Source: Demequina salsinemoris (GTDB taxonomy: Bacteria; Actinomycetota; Actinomycetes; Actinomycetales; Demequinaceae). From it: a DNA stretch of 64,000 nt. Below are positions 12,175 to 21,820 of the stretch, in pieces. Every line of letters starts with the position of its first letter. The stretch's first letter is position 1. Location of the stretch: contig NZ_BBQZ01000001.1 in NCBI RefSeq assembly GCF_000974805.1, forward strand, positions 613,929 through 677,928, in the 5' to 3' direction. A program made the translations under genes and the position numbers. Below the pieces are notes generated by a model, which worked only from the letters and a program-made list of their open reading frames with translations, made no database searches and was not told the DNA's origin.

Positions 12175-12936
12175 GTGAGCGTGATCCCCGACGGCACCCC
12201 GGTGGTGCTGCTGAACGCCTTCCCCGTCGACAGGGCACAGTGGGACCCGCTGATCGACGCCCTCGCGGACATCGACGCATTCCCCGGCGACGTCATCTCC
12301 TTCGACATGCCCGGCATCGGCGAGATGCCGATCCCCGACGACGAGCCTTCTCTCGAGCTGATCGCCGACGCCGCGGTCGCGGCGATGCGCGAGACGACGG
12401 GGCACGATGCGGCCGTCTGGATCGGGTGCTCGATGGGCGGGTACGTCGCGATGGCCGTCGCGGAGCGTCACCCTGACGCCGTCGCCGGCCTGGGGCTCAT
12501 CGCGACGCGGGCGACCGCGGACACCGAGGAGGCGCACGCGAAGCGCCTTGCGACCGCCGAGGCGGTCGAGGGAACGACCGGAGTCGACGACCCGCGTGGG
12601 ATGGCCGAGGGGCTGATCGGCACCCACGGCGACCGTCGGGAGGGACTCGTCGCGTCGATCTCGACGAATATCGCGCAGCACAGCGGGGACGGCATCGCGT
12701 GGGGTCAGAGGGCCATGGCCGCGCGGCCGGATCGCGTCGAGGTCCTCAAGGAGATCGACGGGCCCGCAGCGGTCATCGGGGGAGCGCTCGACGGCCTTGT
12801 CGGAGCGGAGGAGCTCCAGCTGATGGCGGACGCGCTCGGCGTCGAGGTCACGATGGTCGACGGCGTCGGCCACCTGGCGGCCTTCGAGGCGCCGCTCGAG
12901 GTCGCGCGGCTGCTCGCGCCGCTCACGTCTGCCTGA
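12175..12936 (+). CDS. Alpha/beta hydrolase fold protein
   Basis: A 253-residue alpha/beta hydrolase. The oxyanion segment is LLNAFPVD, the nucleophile elbow is IGCSMGGYVAM, and the catalytic histidine is in VDGVGHLAAFEAP. The start is GTG 12175, five bases after AAGGAGGA (12163-12170); the open frame extends far upstream but only as a shadow of the previous gene. The 110 bases between the two hydrolase genes contain two copies of GCATCGTCC (12122 and 12138). The C-terminal PLEVARLL segment is typical of this fold's last helix. The substrate is unknown. Confidence 0.8.
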   Translation: MSVIPDGTPVVLLNAFPVDRAQWDPLIDALADIDAFPGDVISFDMPGIGEMPIPDDEPSLELIADAAVAAMRETTGHDAAVWIGCSMGGYVAMAVAERHPDAVAGLGLIATRATADTEEAHAKRLATAEAVEGTTGVDDPRGMAEGLIGTHGDRREGLVASISTNIAQHSGDGIAWGQRAMAARPDRVEVLKEIDGPAAVIGGALDGLVGAEELQLMADALGVEVTMVDGVGHLAAFEAPLEVARLLAPLTSA

Positions 12937-13001
12937 CTCCGCTCGCGTCGACCGGGGCCCTTGCGCGTCGGCCTCGATGTGTGGGGCCGCAACCGGACGG
13001 A

Positions 13002-13018
13002 CGTCCCGGCTCGGGACG
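13002..13018. terminator. Possible weak terminator hairpin between convergent genes
   Basis: CGTCCCG (13002-13008) and CGGGACG (13012-13018) form a 7-bp stem with a three-base loop just before the convergent gene ends at 13026. There is no U-run. The location between convergent genes is the main support. Confidence 0.35.
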
Positions 13019-13025
13019 CCGCGCG

Positions 13026-13427
13026 CTACTCCTTGCCGAGCAGCCGGTCGAGCGCCACCGCGAGAGGGATCGACTCGCCGTCCCTGCCTCCGCGGCCGAG
13101 CTCGAGCGGCGGGTCGGACGGTTCCACGCGCGTGCCGCGCACGCGCTCCAGCAGCCCGCCCTGCACGGACATGACGTAGAACTCGCCGTCGGCGCCGACG
13201 GCCACCGAGCGGTCGCGCTTGAGGTACCAGCCCTCGACCTGCGTGCGGTACGTGCCGCGTCCGTCGTAGCCTCGCGCGGTGAGAGGCCCAGGCGTGAGCC
13301 CGGCCTCGCGCGCCTCGTCGATGAACCGGGCGAGCAGCGCGCGGGCCTGGGCGGCCTCGACCGCCCTGGCCCGCTCCAGGGCCGATGCGCGCAGCTGCGA
13401 GTCGTGCGGCTCGGCCCCTGTCGTCAT
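13026..13427 (-). CDS. Conserved hypothetical protein
   Basis: A 133-residue soluble protein. The N-terminal half is helical and Ala/Arg-rich (ASALERARAVEAAQARALLARFIDEA). The C-terminal half looks like a small beta-domain (GTYRTQVEGWYLKRDRSVAV, then DGEFYVMS). I do not recognise a characterised family. It begins five bases after the large coiled-coil gene ends, so the two are almost certainly co-transcribed; a role linked to that structural protein is possible but unproven. Confidence 0.65.
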   Translation of the reverse strand: MTTGAEPHDSQLRASALERARAVEAAQARALLARFIDEAREAGLTPGPLTARGYDGRGTYRTQVEGWYLKRDRSVAVGADGEFYVMSVQGGLLERVRGTRVEPSDPPLELGRGGRDGESIPLAVALDRLLGKE

Positions 13428-13432
13428 GCGGC

Positions 13433-16300
13433 TCAGGCCTCGGTGGGCTTCGAGGCGCCGGCCTCCGCGGCCGCCGCCGCGCTGAGCTTCTGCGCGGCGG
13501 CGAGGTTCGAGACGGGGTCGGACCCGAGCAGCGACCGGAGGTCGTCGAGGTAGGTCGTGATCGACTCGCGCTGGCGGTTGAGCTCCTCGACCTCCTTGGC
13601 GGCCATGGTGCGCTCGCGCTCGGAGTCGGTGACGGCCTCGGACATGATCGTCTCGGCGTGCTCGCGCGCGCCGCTGACGATCTCGTCCGCATTGTTGCGG
13701 GCGTTGGTGAGGAGCGTGCCGGCGTGGGCCTCGGCCTCGCGGCGGACCACCTCGGCGCGCTCGAGGGCGGCGGACAGCCGCTCCTCGGCCTCCGCGGCGC
13801 GCACGTTGGCCTCCTCGACCATCGCCGCGTTCTCCGCGGTGGCCTCCTCGTGGAGCTGGTTGAGGGCCTGCTCCGCCGATTCGCGACGCTGGACGATCTC
13901 GATCTGCAGGTCCTCGCGGGTGCGGCGCGCCTCCTCGCGTGCGGACTCGACGTCGGCGTGGGCGACGCTGCGCAGCTGCTGGGCCTCGGCCTTGGCCTGC
14001 TCGACCATGAGGCGTGCCTCGGCGCGTGCCGACGCCAGCGCCGCAGCGCCCTCCTCCTCGGACCGCGCCCGCAGCGTGTTGGCCTCGTTCGTCGCCGCGG
14101 TGACGACGTCGCGCGCCTGCGACTGGCCGACGGCCAGCGCCTGCTCGGCCTCCTGCTCGGCCGCATCGAGCGCGGACTGCGCGCTCGCGCGGGTCGCGGC
14201 CGCGTACTGGTCCGCCTCGGAGCGCGTCAGGCGGTCGTAGGTCTCCGCCTCCTCGCGCGTCGCCTTGGCGTCGTCGGCAGCGGTCGCCCGCAGCTCGTCC
14301 GCGTACCGGTCGGCCGCGGTGCGCTGCGCCTGCGAGTACTTGTCGGCGCCCGCACGGGTGTCGCGGCTGTACGCGTCGGCCTCGGCCGCCATCGCCTGCC
14401 CCTGGGCGTCGGCGTCGGCGCGCACCGCCTTGGCGTAGCTGTCCGCGTCGGCGCGAGCCGCGTCGGTCTCGGCCGCGAGCGCCACGCGGGTGTCGCGGAC
14501 GTAGCCGTCGGTCTCCGCACGGGTGGCGCGGCTGTAGTCGTTCGCCTCGGCGCGGAGCATCTCCCCGGCGGCCACCGCTGCCGCGCGGGTGTCGGCGCCG
14601 TAGACGTCTGCCTGCGCGCGGGTCGACTCGGAGTACTGGTCGGCCTCCGTGTGGGCGTCGCGGTTGTACGCGTCGGCCTGGAGGCGCACGGTCTCCGCGT
14701 ACTGGTCGGCCTCGACGCGGGTGTCTCGACCGTACGCGTCGGCCTGGAGCCGCGTGTTCTCCGCGTAGGCGTCCGCGTCCTTGCGCGTCTCCTTCGCGTA
14801 GCCATCAGCCTGGGAGGACACGGTCTCGGCGTACTGGTCCGCCTCGGCGCGCGTGCCGCGCGTGTAGTCGTCGGCCTGGGTCTTCGACGTCTCGAGGTAG
14901 GTGTCGGCCTCGGCGCGCTTGTCGCGCGCGTAGGCGTCCGCCTGCGACTTCACGGAGTCGGCATAGGTGTCGCCCTCGGTGCGCTTGTCGCGGACGAATG
15001 CCTCTGCCTGGGCGCGCAGCGTGCTCGCGTACGAGTCGGCCTCGGTGCGCGCGTCGCGGCTGTAGCCGTCCGCCTGGGCCCGGGTCGAGTCCGAGTAGGT
15101 GTCGGCGTCGACCGTGACGCGGTCGGCGTGCTGGTCGGCCTCGGTCCTGGTGGTCTTCGCGTAGGCGTCCGTCTCCGCGGTGACGCGGTCGGCGTGCTGG
15201 TCGGCCTCGGTCCTGGTGGTCTTCGCGTAGGCGTCCGCGGCCTCGCGTGCGGCGGCGATCTCCGCGGCCAGCACGGCGCGGTTCTCCTTGACGTAGGTGT
15301 CGGCCTCGGCGCGCACCTCCTTGCCGTACGCCTCGGCCTCGGCGCGGAGCGCGGCGATCTCGCGGCTTCCGGCCTCGCGCATCGCGGCGACGTCGGCCTC
15401 GGCCTGCGAGAGGATCCCCGCGGCCTCCTCGTTCGCGGCGCGCACCGACGCCTGTCCCTCGGCCCGCAGCGCGGCGGCCTCGTTGTCCGCGGAGTTGCGG
15501 ATGTCGGCGATCTCGGCGTCCGCGGTCGCGCGCAGCTCCGCGACCTCCGTCTCCTGACGCGTCCTGTCGGCGAGCGCCGACTCGAGGATCTGCTCGGCCT
15601 CGGCGCGCAGGCGCTCGGCCTCGGCGGCGGCGGACGCGGACGTGCTCTCGGCCTCGGCTCGCGCCGCCTCGACCATCTCGGTCGCCTCGCGCTGACTCGT
15701 CACGCGCTGCTCGGTGACCTCGCGCTCGACGGTCGCGCGAAGCGTGTGCAGCTCGCGGTCCACGGACGCCTTGCGCTCGGTCGCGTCGCTGTCCGCGGTG
15801 GCCACGATGCGCTCGGACTCCCGCTTGGCGCGCTCCGCGACCTCGGCGGCATGACGCTCCGCGGCCTCGCGGGTGGAGATCCCCTCGTTCTCGGCCTGCG
15901 TGCGGATCTCGTCGGCCTCGCGGCGGCTCTGCGCGAGGATCTCGGCGACCTCGTTGTCGGCACGGGCACGAATCTGCTGCGCGGCCACGTTTGCGCGCGC
16001 GACCGTGTCCTGCGCGTGGGTGTTCGCTCGGGCGACGACGTCCGACGACTGCTCCTCCGCGGAGCGCAGGAGCTGCTCGACGCGGGCACCGAGCCCCTTG
16101 TAGGTGGGCTGGTCCGCCTCGCGCAGGGACTTGTTCGCGTCCTCTGCGGCCTTGGCGGCCTTGGCCGCCTCGGCGCGGGCCGACTCGGCCTCCTTGCGTG
16201 CGGACGACGCCTCGTCCTCGAGCCGAGCGATGTGGGCCGCGACCGCCTCGCGGTCGAAACCGCGCATCGTGATCGGGAAGGGGAGGCTGTCCTCGGCCAT
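13433..16300 (-). CDS. DivIVA/Scy-like giant coiled-coil protein with hendecad repeats
   Basis: A 955-residue, almost wholly helical protein. The N-terminus (FPITMRGFDREAVAAHIARLEDE, split here as a DivIVA-like motif followed by helix) resembles the membrane-curvature domain of DivIVA. The rest is Ala/Glu/Arg-rich coiled coil. From about residue 350 to 690 it is built of 11-residue units with consensus A-D-x-Y-x-x-x-T-R-x-(E/Q), alternating E and Q at the last place. The start is ATG 16300, because AAGGAG lies nine bases upstream; the frame opens seven codons earlier. Scy and FilP of Streptomyces are comparable cytoskeletal scaffolds. The role in polar growth or division is inferred. Confidence 0.85.
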   Translation of the reverse strand: MAEDSLPFPITMRGFDREAVAAHIARLEDEASSARKEAESARAEAAKAAKAAEDANKSLREADQPTYKGLGARVEQLLRSAEEQSSDVVARANTHAQDTVARANVAAQQIRARADNEVAEILAQSRREADEIRTQAENEGISTREAAERHAAEVAERAKRESERIVATADSDATERKASVDRELHTLRATVEREVTEQRVTSQREATEMVEAARAEAESTSASAAAEAERLRAEAEQILESALADRTRQETEVAELRATADAEIADIRNSADNEAAALRAEGQASVRAANEEAAGILSQAEADVAAMREAGSREIAALRAEAEAYGKEVRAEADTYVKENRAVLAAEIAAAREAADAYAKTTRTEADQHADRVTAETDAYAKTTRTEADQHADRVTVDADTYSDSTRAQADGYSRDARTEADSYASTLRAQAEAFVRDKRTEGDTYADSVKSQADAYARDKRAEADTYLETSKTQADDYTRGTRAEADQYAETVSSQADGYAKETRKDADAYAENTRLQADAYGRDTRVEADQYAETVRLQADAYNRDAHTEADQYSESTRAQADVYGADTRAAAVAAGEMLRAEANDYSRATRAETDGYVRDTRVALAAETDAARADADSYAKAVRADADAQGQAMAAEADAYSRDTRAGADKYSQAQRTAADRYADELRATAADDAKATREEAETYDRLTRSEADQYAAATRASAQSALDAAEQEAEQALAVGQSQARDVVTAATNEANTLRARSEEEGAAALASARAEARLMVEQAKAEAQQLRSVAHADVESAREEARRTREDLQIEIVQRRESAEQALNQLHEEATAENAAMVEEANVRAAEAEERLSAALERAEVVRREAEAHAGTLLTNARNNADEIVSGAREHAETIMSEAVTDSERERTMAAKEVEELNRQRESITTYLDDLRSLLGSDPVSNLAAAQKLSAAAAAEAGASKPTEA
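14570..15240 (-). repeat. 33-bp coding repeat array (11-residue hendecads)
   Basis: About twenty degenerate 33-bp units encode the hendecad stretch of the coiled-coil gene. Within it, 15114-15171 and 15180-15237 are identical over 58 bp at an offset of 66 bp (two units), which shows recent duplication. Hendecad phasing predicts a nearly straight or slightly right-handed coiled coil, unlike heptads. Confidence 0.85.
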
Positions 16301-16433
16301 GCTGGGGGTCTCCTTGTACAAGGGGGTCGGGCGCTGCGCGGGGGAGCGTCAGCGGCTCCCCCCAGGGTAGTGGGGCCCCCTCAGAACTGACAAAGCGGTC
16401 AGGGCCGATGTGCCACCTCCATGCGTTGTCTCC

Positions 16434-16459
16434 TACAGTGTTGTGTGGATATTTGGAGG
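16434..16459 (+). promoter_or_regulatory. -10 element and ribosome binding site setting a TTG start
   Basis: TACAGT (16434-16439) is a plausible -10. TTGGAGGT (16453-16460) ends eight bases before TTG 16468. The strong ribosome binding site decides in favour of this TTG rather than upstream in-frame codons. No clear -35 was seen. Confidence 0.5.
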
Positions 16460-16467
16460 TCTCACCC

Positions 16468-17508
16468 TTGAAGTTGCGTACAACCGCGCTGATCGCCGGG
16501 CTTCTCGGCGTCGTCGCGCTGGTCGTCGGACTGGTCGCTCAGACGCAGCGACCAGAGTCGGCGGTCACCGTGCCTGGCAGCGTCGACACCGCCGCCGTGG
16601 TCGTCCCGGCAGACATGCTCGCCTTCGCCGACGGCGGCCGCTACGCGGTCGACGGCGAGGGCACCGTGCTGGCGTTCTCCGTGCTTCCGGTCGACCTGGA
16701 GGCCTGGGCCTCGGACAAGGTGGTCACCTACGTCGAGGGCATGCCCACCTGGGACGGCCTCACGACGACGGTGGCGGACATGGCTCCCGAGCCGTCCGCG
16801 TCCCCCTCGGCGTCGGCTGAGGCCGCGGACGATGCGACGAGCGACTCGGGCGACGAGGCGAGCGCGAGCTCCTCGGCGTCGCCGGGCACCGACGAGGTCG
16901 AGTACGAGTCTCTCCTCGAGGGGTCGAGCGATCTCTGGCGCGACTCCTGGACGGGGACCGACCGGCTCTCGGTCGGCGCCGCCGACGTGGAGACGGGGCT
17001 CGATCTCGTGTTCGTGTCCGAGGACGGCTCCCCATTGACCTCGGTGGATCTGAAGATGTCGCGAGAGGTCAACGACGGCTGGATCACCCCGCTGATCGTG
17101 TGGGGCGGGATCCTCACCGCGGTCGGCCTCCTCGCGCTGCTCCTGCTCATCTTCGACGTCCGGCCGGTCCAGGCTCGCGCAGAGGAGTGGATGGCGCATC
17201 GCCAGCGCATCGGCGCGGGCGACGAGGGGCCGAAGCCCGGCTCTCGCCGCGCACGGAGGCTCCAGGGCGCGACGATCCCCGAGGCCGAGATCGAGTCCGA
17301 GGCCTCCGAGAGCGCGACCGGCGCGGAGGACGCGGCCGCAAGCGCGGATCCTGCCGAGCCCGAGCCCGCACCCGACGAAGGGCCTTCGGAGTCCGACTTC
17401 CTTCCGCCGGAGGAGTCGCATGGCGCGACCGACCTCGCCCAGGAGGAGGGCCCGCAGGACGGTGGCACCCACGACGGCGACACCCACGACGAGGAGGAGG
17501 ACCGATGA
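16468..17508 (+). CDS. Conserved membrane protein of unknown function
   Basis: A 346-residue protein. A transmembrane helix at residues 5-24 (TTALIAGLLGVVALVVGLVA) and another near 210-235 (WITPLIVWGGILTAVGLLAL) enclose an extracytoplasmic domain with a Ser/Ala/Asp-rich linker. A long acidic, Glu/Pro-rich cytoplasmic tail follows. The start is TTG 16468 on the strength of its ribosome binding site. The stop overlaps the next ATG (ATGA), so it is coupled to the lipoprotein gene. I do not recognise a characterised family; both products likely act at the cell envelope. Confidence 0.75.
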   Translation: MKLRTTALIAGLLGVVALVVGLVAQTQRPESAVTVPGSVDTAAVVVPADMLAFADGGRYAVDGEGTVLAFSVLPVDLEAWASDKVVTYVEGMPTWDGLTTTVADMAPEPSASPSASAEAADDATSDSGDEASASSSASPGTDEVEYESLLEGSSDLWRDSWTGTDRLSVGAADVETGLDLVFVSEDGSPLTSVDLKMSREVNDGWITPLIVWGGILTAVGLLALLLLIFDVRPVQARAEEWMAHRQRIGAGDEGPKPGSRRARRLQGATIPEAEIESEASESATGAEDAAASADPAEPEPAPDEGPSESDFLPPEESHGATDLAQEEGPQDGGTHDGDTHDEEEDR

Positions 17509-18482
17509 GGCGCGCACTTGTCGCACTCGCCACCGCCGCGGCCGTGCTCGCGGTCTCAGGCTGCACCCCGGACGTCCCGGAGCCGGTGACCGCTCCCTCG
17601 GTCGAGGCCGGCGCGGCTCTCCAGGACGAGCAGGCCCAGAACGTGATCGACGCCACCTTCGAGGAGCTGGCCCAGGCCGACAAGAAGCTCGACGGCTCGT
17701 TGCTGGGCGACCGGGTGGCCGGTCAGGCCAAGCGCGCGCGCCAGGCGCAGTACAAGCTCAAGAAGGACGACAAGAAGTACGAGCTGACGGACATCCCGTC
17801 CGAGATGCAGGCCGTCTACCTGCCCGCGGCGGGCGAGTGGCCGCGCGTGATGGCCGCGGTGACGGAGCAGCCGGACGACGACCTCACGCCGCTCGTGCTC
17901 GTCTGGGTGCAGGAGTCGATCGACGACGACTACACGCTCGTGGGCTGGGCGCACATGGTCCCCGGCGCGACCCTCCCGTCGATGCCCGGATCGACGACCG
18001 GCACCTCGGTGCTCGAGCTCGACACGGACACCATCGACCCGACCCCGCAGAAGGCCTATGAGGACTACCTCAAGCTCCTGCGCTCGGGCGCGGGCTCGGA
18101 TCTCGACGACAGCTTCGCGGACGACACCTATCGCCAGCGGCTCTTCGCCGCGCGCAAGGAGCTGACGAAGACCGCGAAGGAGTCCGACGGCGAGTTCGTG
18201 GACACGATCAACCCGGACATGGACGGGACCTTCGCGATCGGCACCGCGGACGGCGGGGCCATCGTCTTCGCGCCGCTCACCGTGCGGTCGTCCATCTCCG
18301 TGAAGGACGCGACCATCATCATCGCGGACGCCGACAAGCCCCTGGTCGATGGGAAGATCAAGCGCAAGGTGACCTACACCTACGCCGATTTCATCGTCAT
18401 GTACGTGCCCGGCGCAGGCTCCGACACCCTTCCCGGTGTCGTCGCCGCCGACCACACCCTGATCAAGCTCAGCGCGAGCTGA
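17505..18482 (+). CDS. Predicted lipoprotein of unknown function
   Basis: A 325-residue secreted lipoprotein. The signal peptide ends in the lipobox VSGC with Cys20 as the lipidated residue. The mature part is a mixed alpha/beta protein with no motif I recognise; it has the segment YADFIVMYVPGAGSDTL near the end. It is translationally coupled (ATGA) to the upstream membrane protein and is followed 17 bases later by the thioredoxin-TPR gene. The three form one transcription unit that ends at the hairpin at 19454. Confidence 0.8.
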   Translation: MRRALVALATAAAVLAVSGCTPDVPEPVTAPSVEAGAALQDEQAQNVIDATFEELAQADKKLDGSLLGDRVAGQAKRARQAQYKLKKDDKKYELTDIPSEMQAVYLPAAGEWPRVMAAVTEQPDDDLTPLVLVWVQESIDDDYTLVGWAHMVPGATLPSMPGSTTGTSVLELDTDTIDPTPQKAYEDYLKLLRSGAGSDLDDSFADDTYRQRLFAARKELTKTAKESDGEFVDTINPDMDGTFAIGTADGGAIVFAPLTVRSSISVKDATIIIADADKPLVDGKIKRKVTYTYADFIVMYVPGAGSDTLPGVVAADHTLIKLSAS

Positions 18483-18499
18483 CACATGGAGGTTCCCGA

Positions 18500-19429
18500 G
18501 TGACCGACACACCCCTGCCCGACTCCGCTCTCCGCGGCGCGGTGGATCTCGCCGCGCTCGCGAAGGCCCGCGAGGCCGAGCGCGCGAGCGCACAGAGGAA
18601 GGCCTCGGGCGCGCCGACGGCGATCGCGGTGGGCGAGGCGAACCTCCAGGCGCTCGCCGAGCAGTCGATGACCGTGCCGATCGTGATCGTTTTCACGTCG
18701 TCGGCCGCGCCCGCGAGCGAGACCCTCGCGCTGGACGTCGAGCGGCTCGCGAGCGAGATGGGTGGCTTCCTGCCGGCCCGTTGCGACGTCGATGCCGAGC
18801 GTGGCATGGCGCAGGCGTTCCAGATCAACGCCGTTCCCGCGGCCATGGCGCTCATCGGCGCTCGACCCGCGCCGCTGTTCCAGGGATCGGCGTCAGAGGA
18901 GCAGCTCCGTGAGGTGCTCGGCCAGGTGCTCGAGGTCGCGGCGCAGGCCGGCATCCAGGGCCCCGGCGCCGCGGGCGCTCCCGGTGCCGCTGACGAGCCG
19001 GCCCCCGAGCCGCCGCTCCCTCCGCTCCATCAGGAGGCTTACGACGCGATCGAGCGCGGGGACATGGACGCGGCCGTGGCCGCGTATGACCAGGCGCTGA
19101 CGGAGAACCCCAAGGACGCCGACGCGAAGGCCGGCCGCGCCCAGGTGCTGCTGCTCCAGCGCACGCAGGGCGCCGACCCGCAGGCCGTGCGGGCCGCGGC
19201 CGCGGCGGCCCCCGACGACGTGGCAGCGCAGCTCGCTGTCGGGGACATCGATGTGCTGGGAGGTCAGATCGAGGACGCCTTCGCTCGACTGCTCGAGATC
19301 GGTGCGCGCGTGTACGGCGACGACCGCGATGCGGTGCGCGAGCGGCTCGTGCAGCTCTTCGACGTGGTAGGCCCCCAGGACCCGCGCGTCGTCCAGGGGC
19401 GCCGCTCGCTCGCGATGCTCCTCAACTGA
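18500..19429 (+). CDS. Thioredoxin-fold TPR protein, YbbN/CnoX-like
   Basis: A 309-residue cytoplasmic protein. Residues about 40-150 are a thioredoxin fold (IVIVFTSSAAPASETLALDV, then FQINAVPAAMALIGARPAPLFQG), but the CxxC site is replaced by a Ser/Ala/Pro segment, so it cannot be a redox thioredoxin. After a Pro/Ala linker (about 155-175), TPR-like helices follow (YDAIERGDMDAAVAAYDQAL, VAAQLAVGDIDVLGGQIEDAF). YbbN/CnoX proteins are holdases that work with chaperonins and DnaK. The GTG start has GGAGG seven bases upstream. Confidence 0.82.
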   Translation: MTDTPLPDSALRGAVDLAALAKAREAERASAQRKASGAPTAIAVGEANLQALAEQSMTVPIVIVFTSSAAPASETLALDVERLASEMGGFLPARCDVDAERGMAQAFQINAVPAAMALIGARPAPLFQGSASEEQLREVLGQVLEVAAQAGIQGPGAAGAPGAADEPAPEPPLPPLHQEAYDAIERGDMDAAVAAYDQALTENPKDADAKAGRAQVLLLQRTQGADPQAVRAAAAAAPDDVAAQLAVGDIDVLGGQIEDAFARLLEIGARVYGDDRDAVRERLVQLFDVVGPQDPRVVQGRRSLAMLLN

Positions 19430-19453
19430 CGGGACGACCTCGCCTCGAGACGT

Positions 19454-19493
19454 GGGAAGGGCCTCGCTCCAGCGATGGAGCGAGGCCCTTCCC
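19454..19493. terminator. Strong bidirectional terminator hairpin
   Basis: A perfect 17-bp inverted repeat, GGGAAGGGCCTCGCTCC (19454-19470) and its complement (19477-19493), has a six-base loop AGCGAT. It sits between the convergent ends of the thioredoxin-TPR gene and glgB, so it can serve both strands. A run of three to four bases CCC/GGG replaces the usual U-run, as often in high-GC Actinobacteria. Confidence 0.85.
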
Positions 19494-19507
19494 GTCTCAG
19501 GAGCGCG

Positions 19508-21673
<2,166 letters not shown>

Positions 21674-21820
21674 CCCTCGCCTCCCTCTCGTTGGCAAGGC
21701 GCGACCGCCTCGCGTGGCGGTGAGCGCCGCCGTCGTTGGTGGTCCCGTTCACCCGAGCGTAGGGCATCGTCCCGAGGTTGCGACAGGGGAGATGCGGCGC
21801 GTCGAAGGTGACGGGGGTCG

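Noticed and set aside
15114-15237. Regular repeats considered as a CRISPR array
   Set aside because: The repeats are in frame, have a 33-bp period and encode hendecads; there are no unique spacers and no cas genes.
13385-16390. A 1001-codon plus-strand frame opposite the coiled-coil gene
   Set aside because: It mirrors the repeats of the minus-strand gene, has no ribosome binding site and gives a low-complexity Leu/Gly/Arg product. The minus strand has a DivIVA-like start and a good ribosome binding site.
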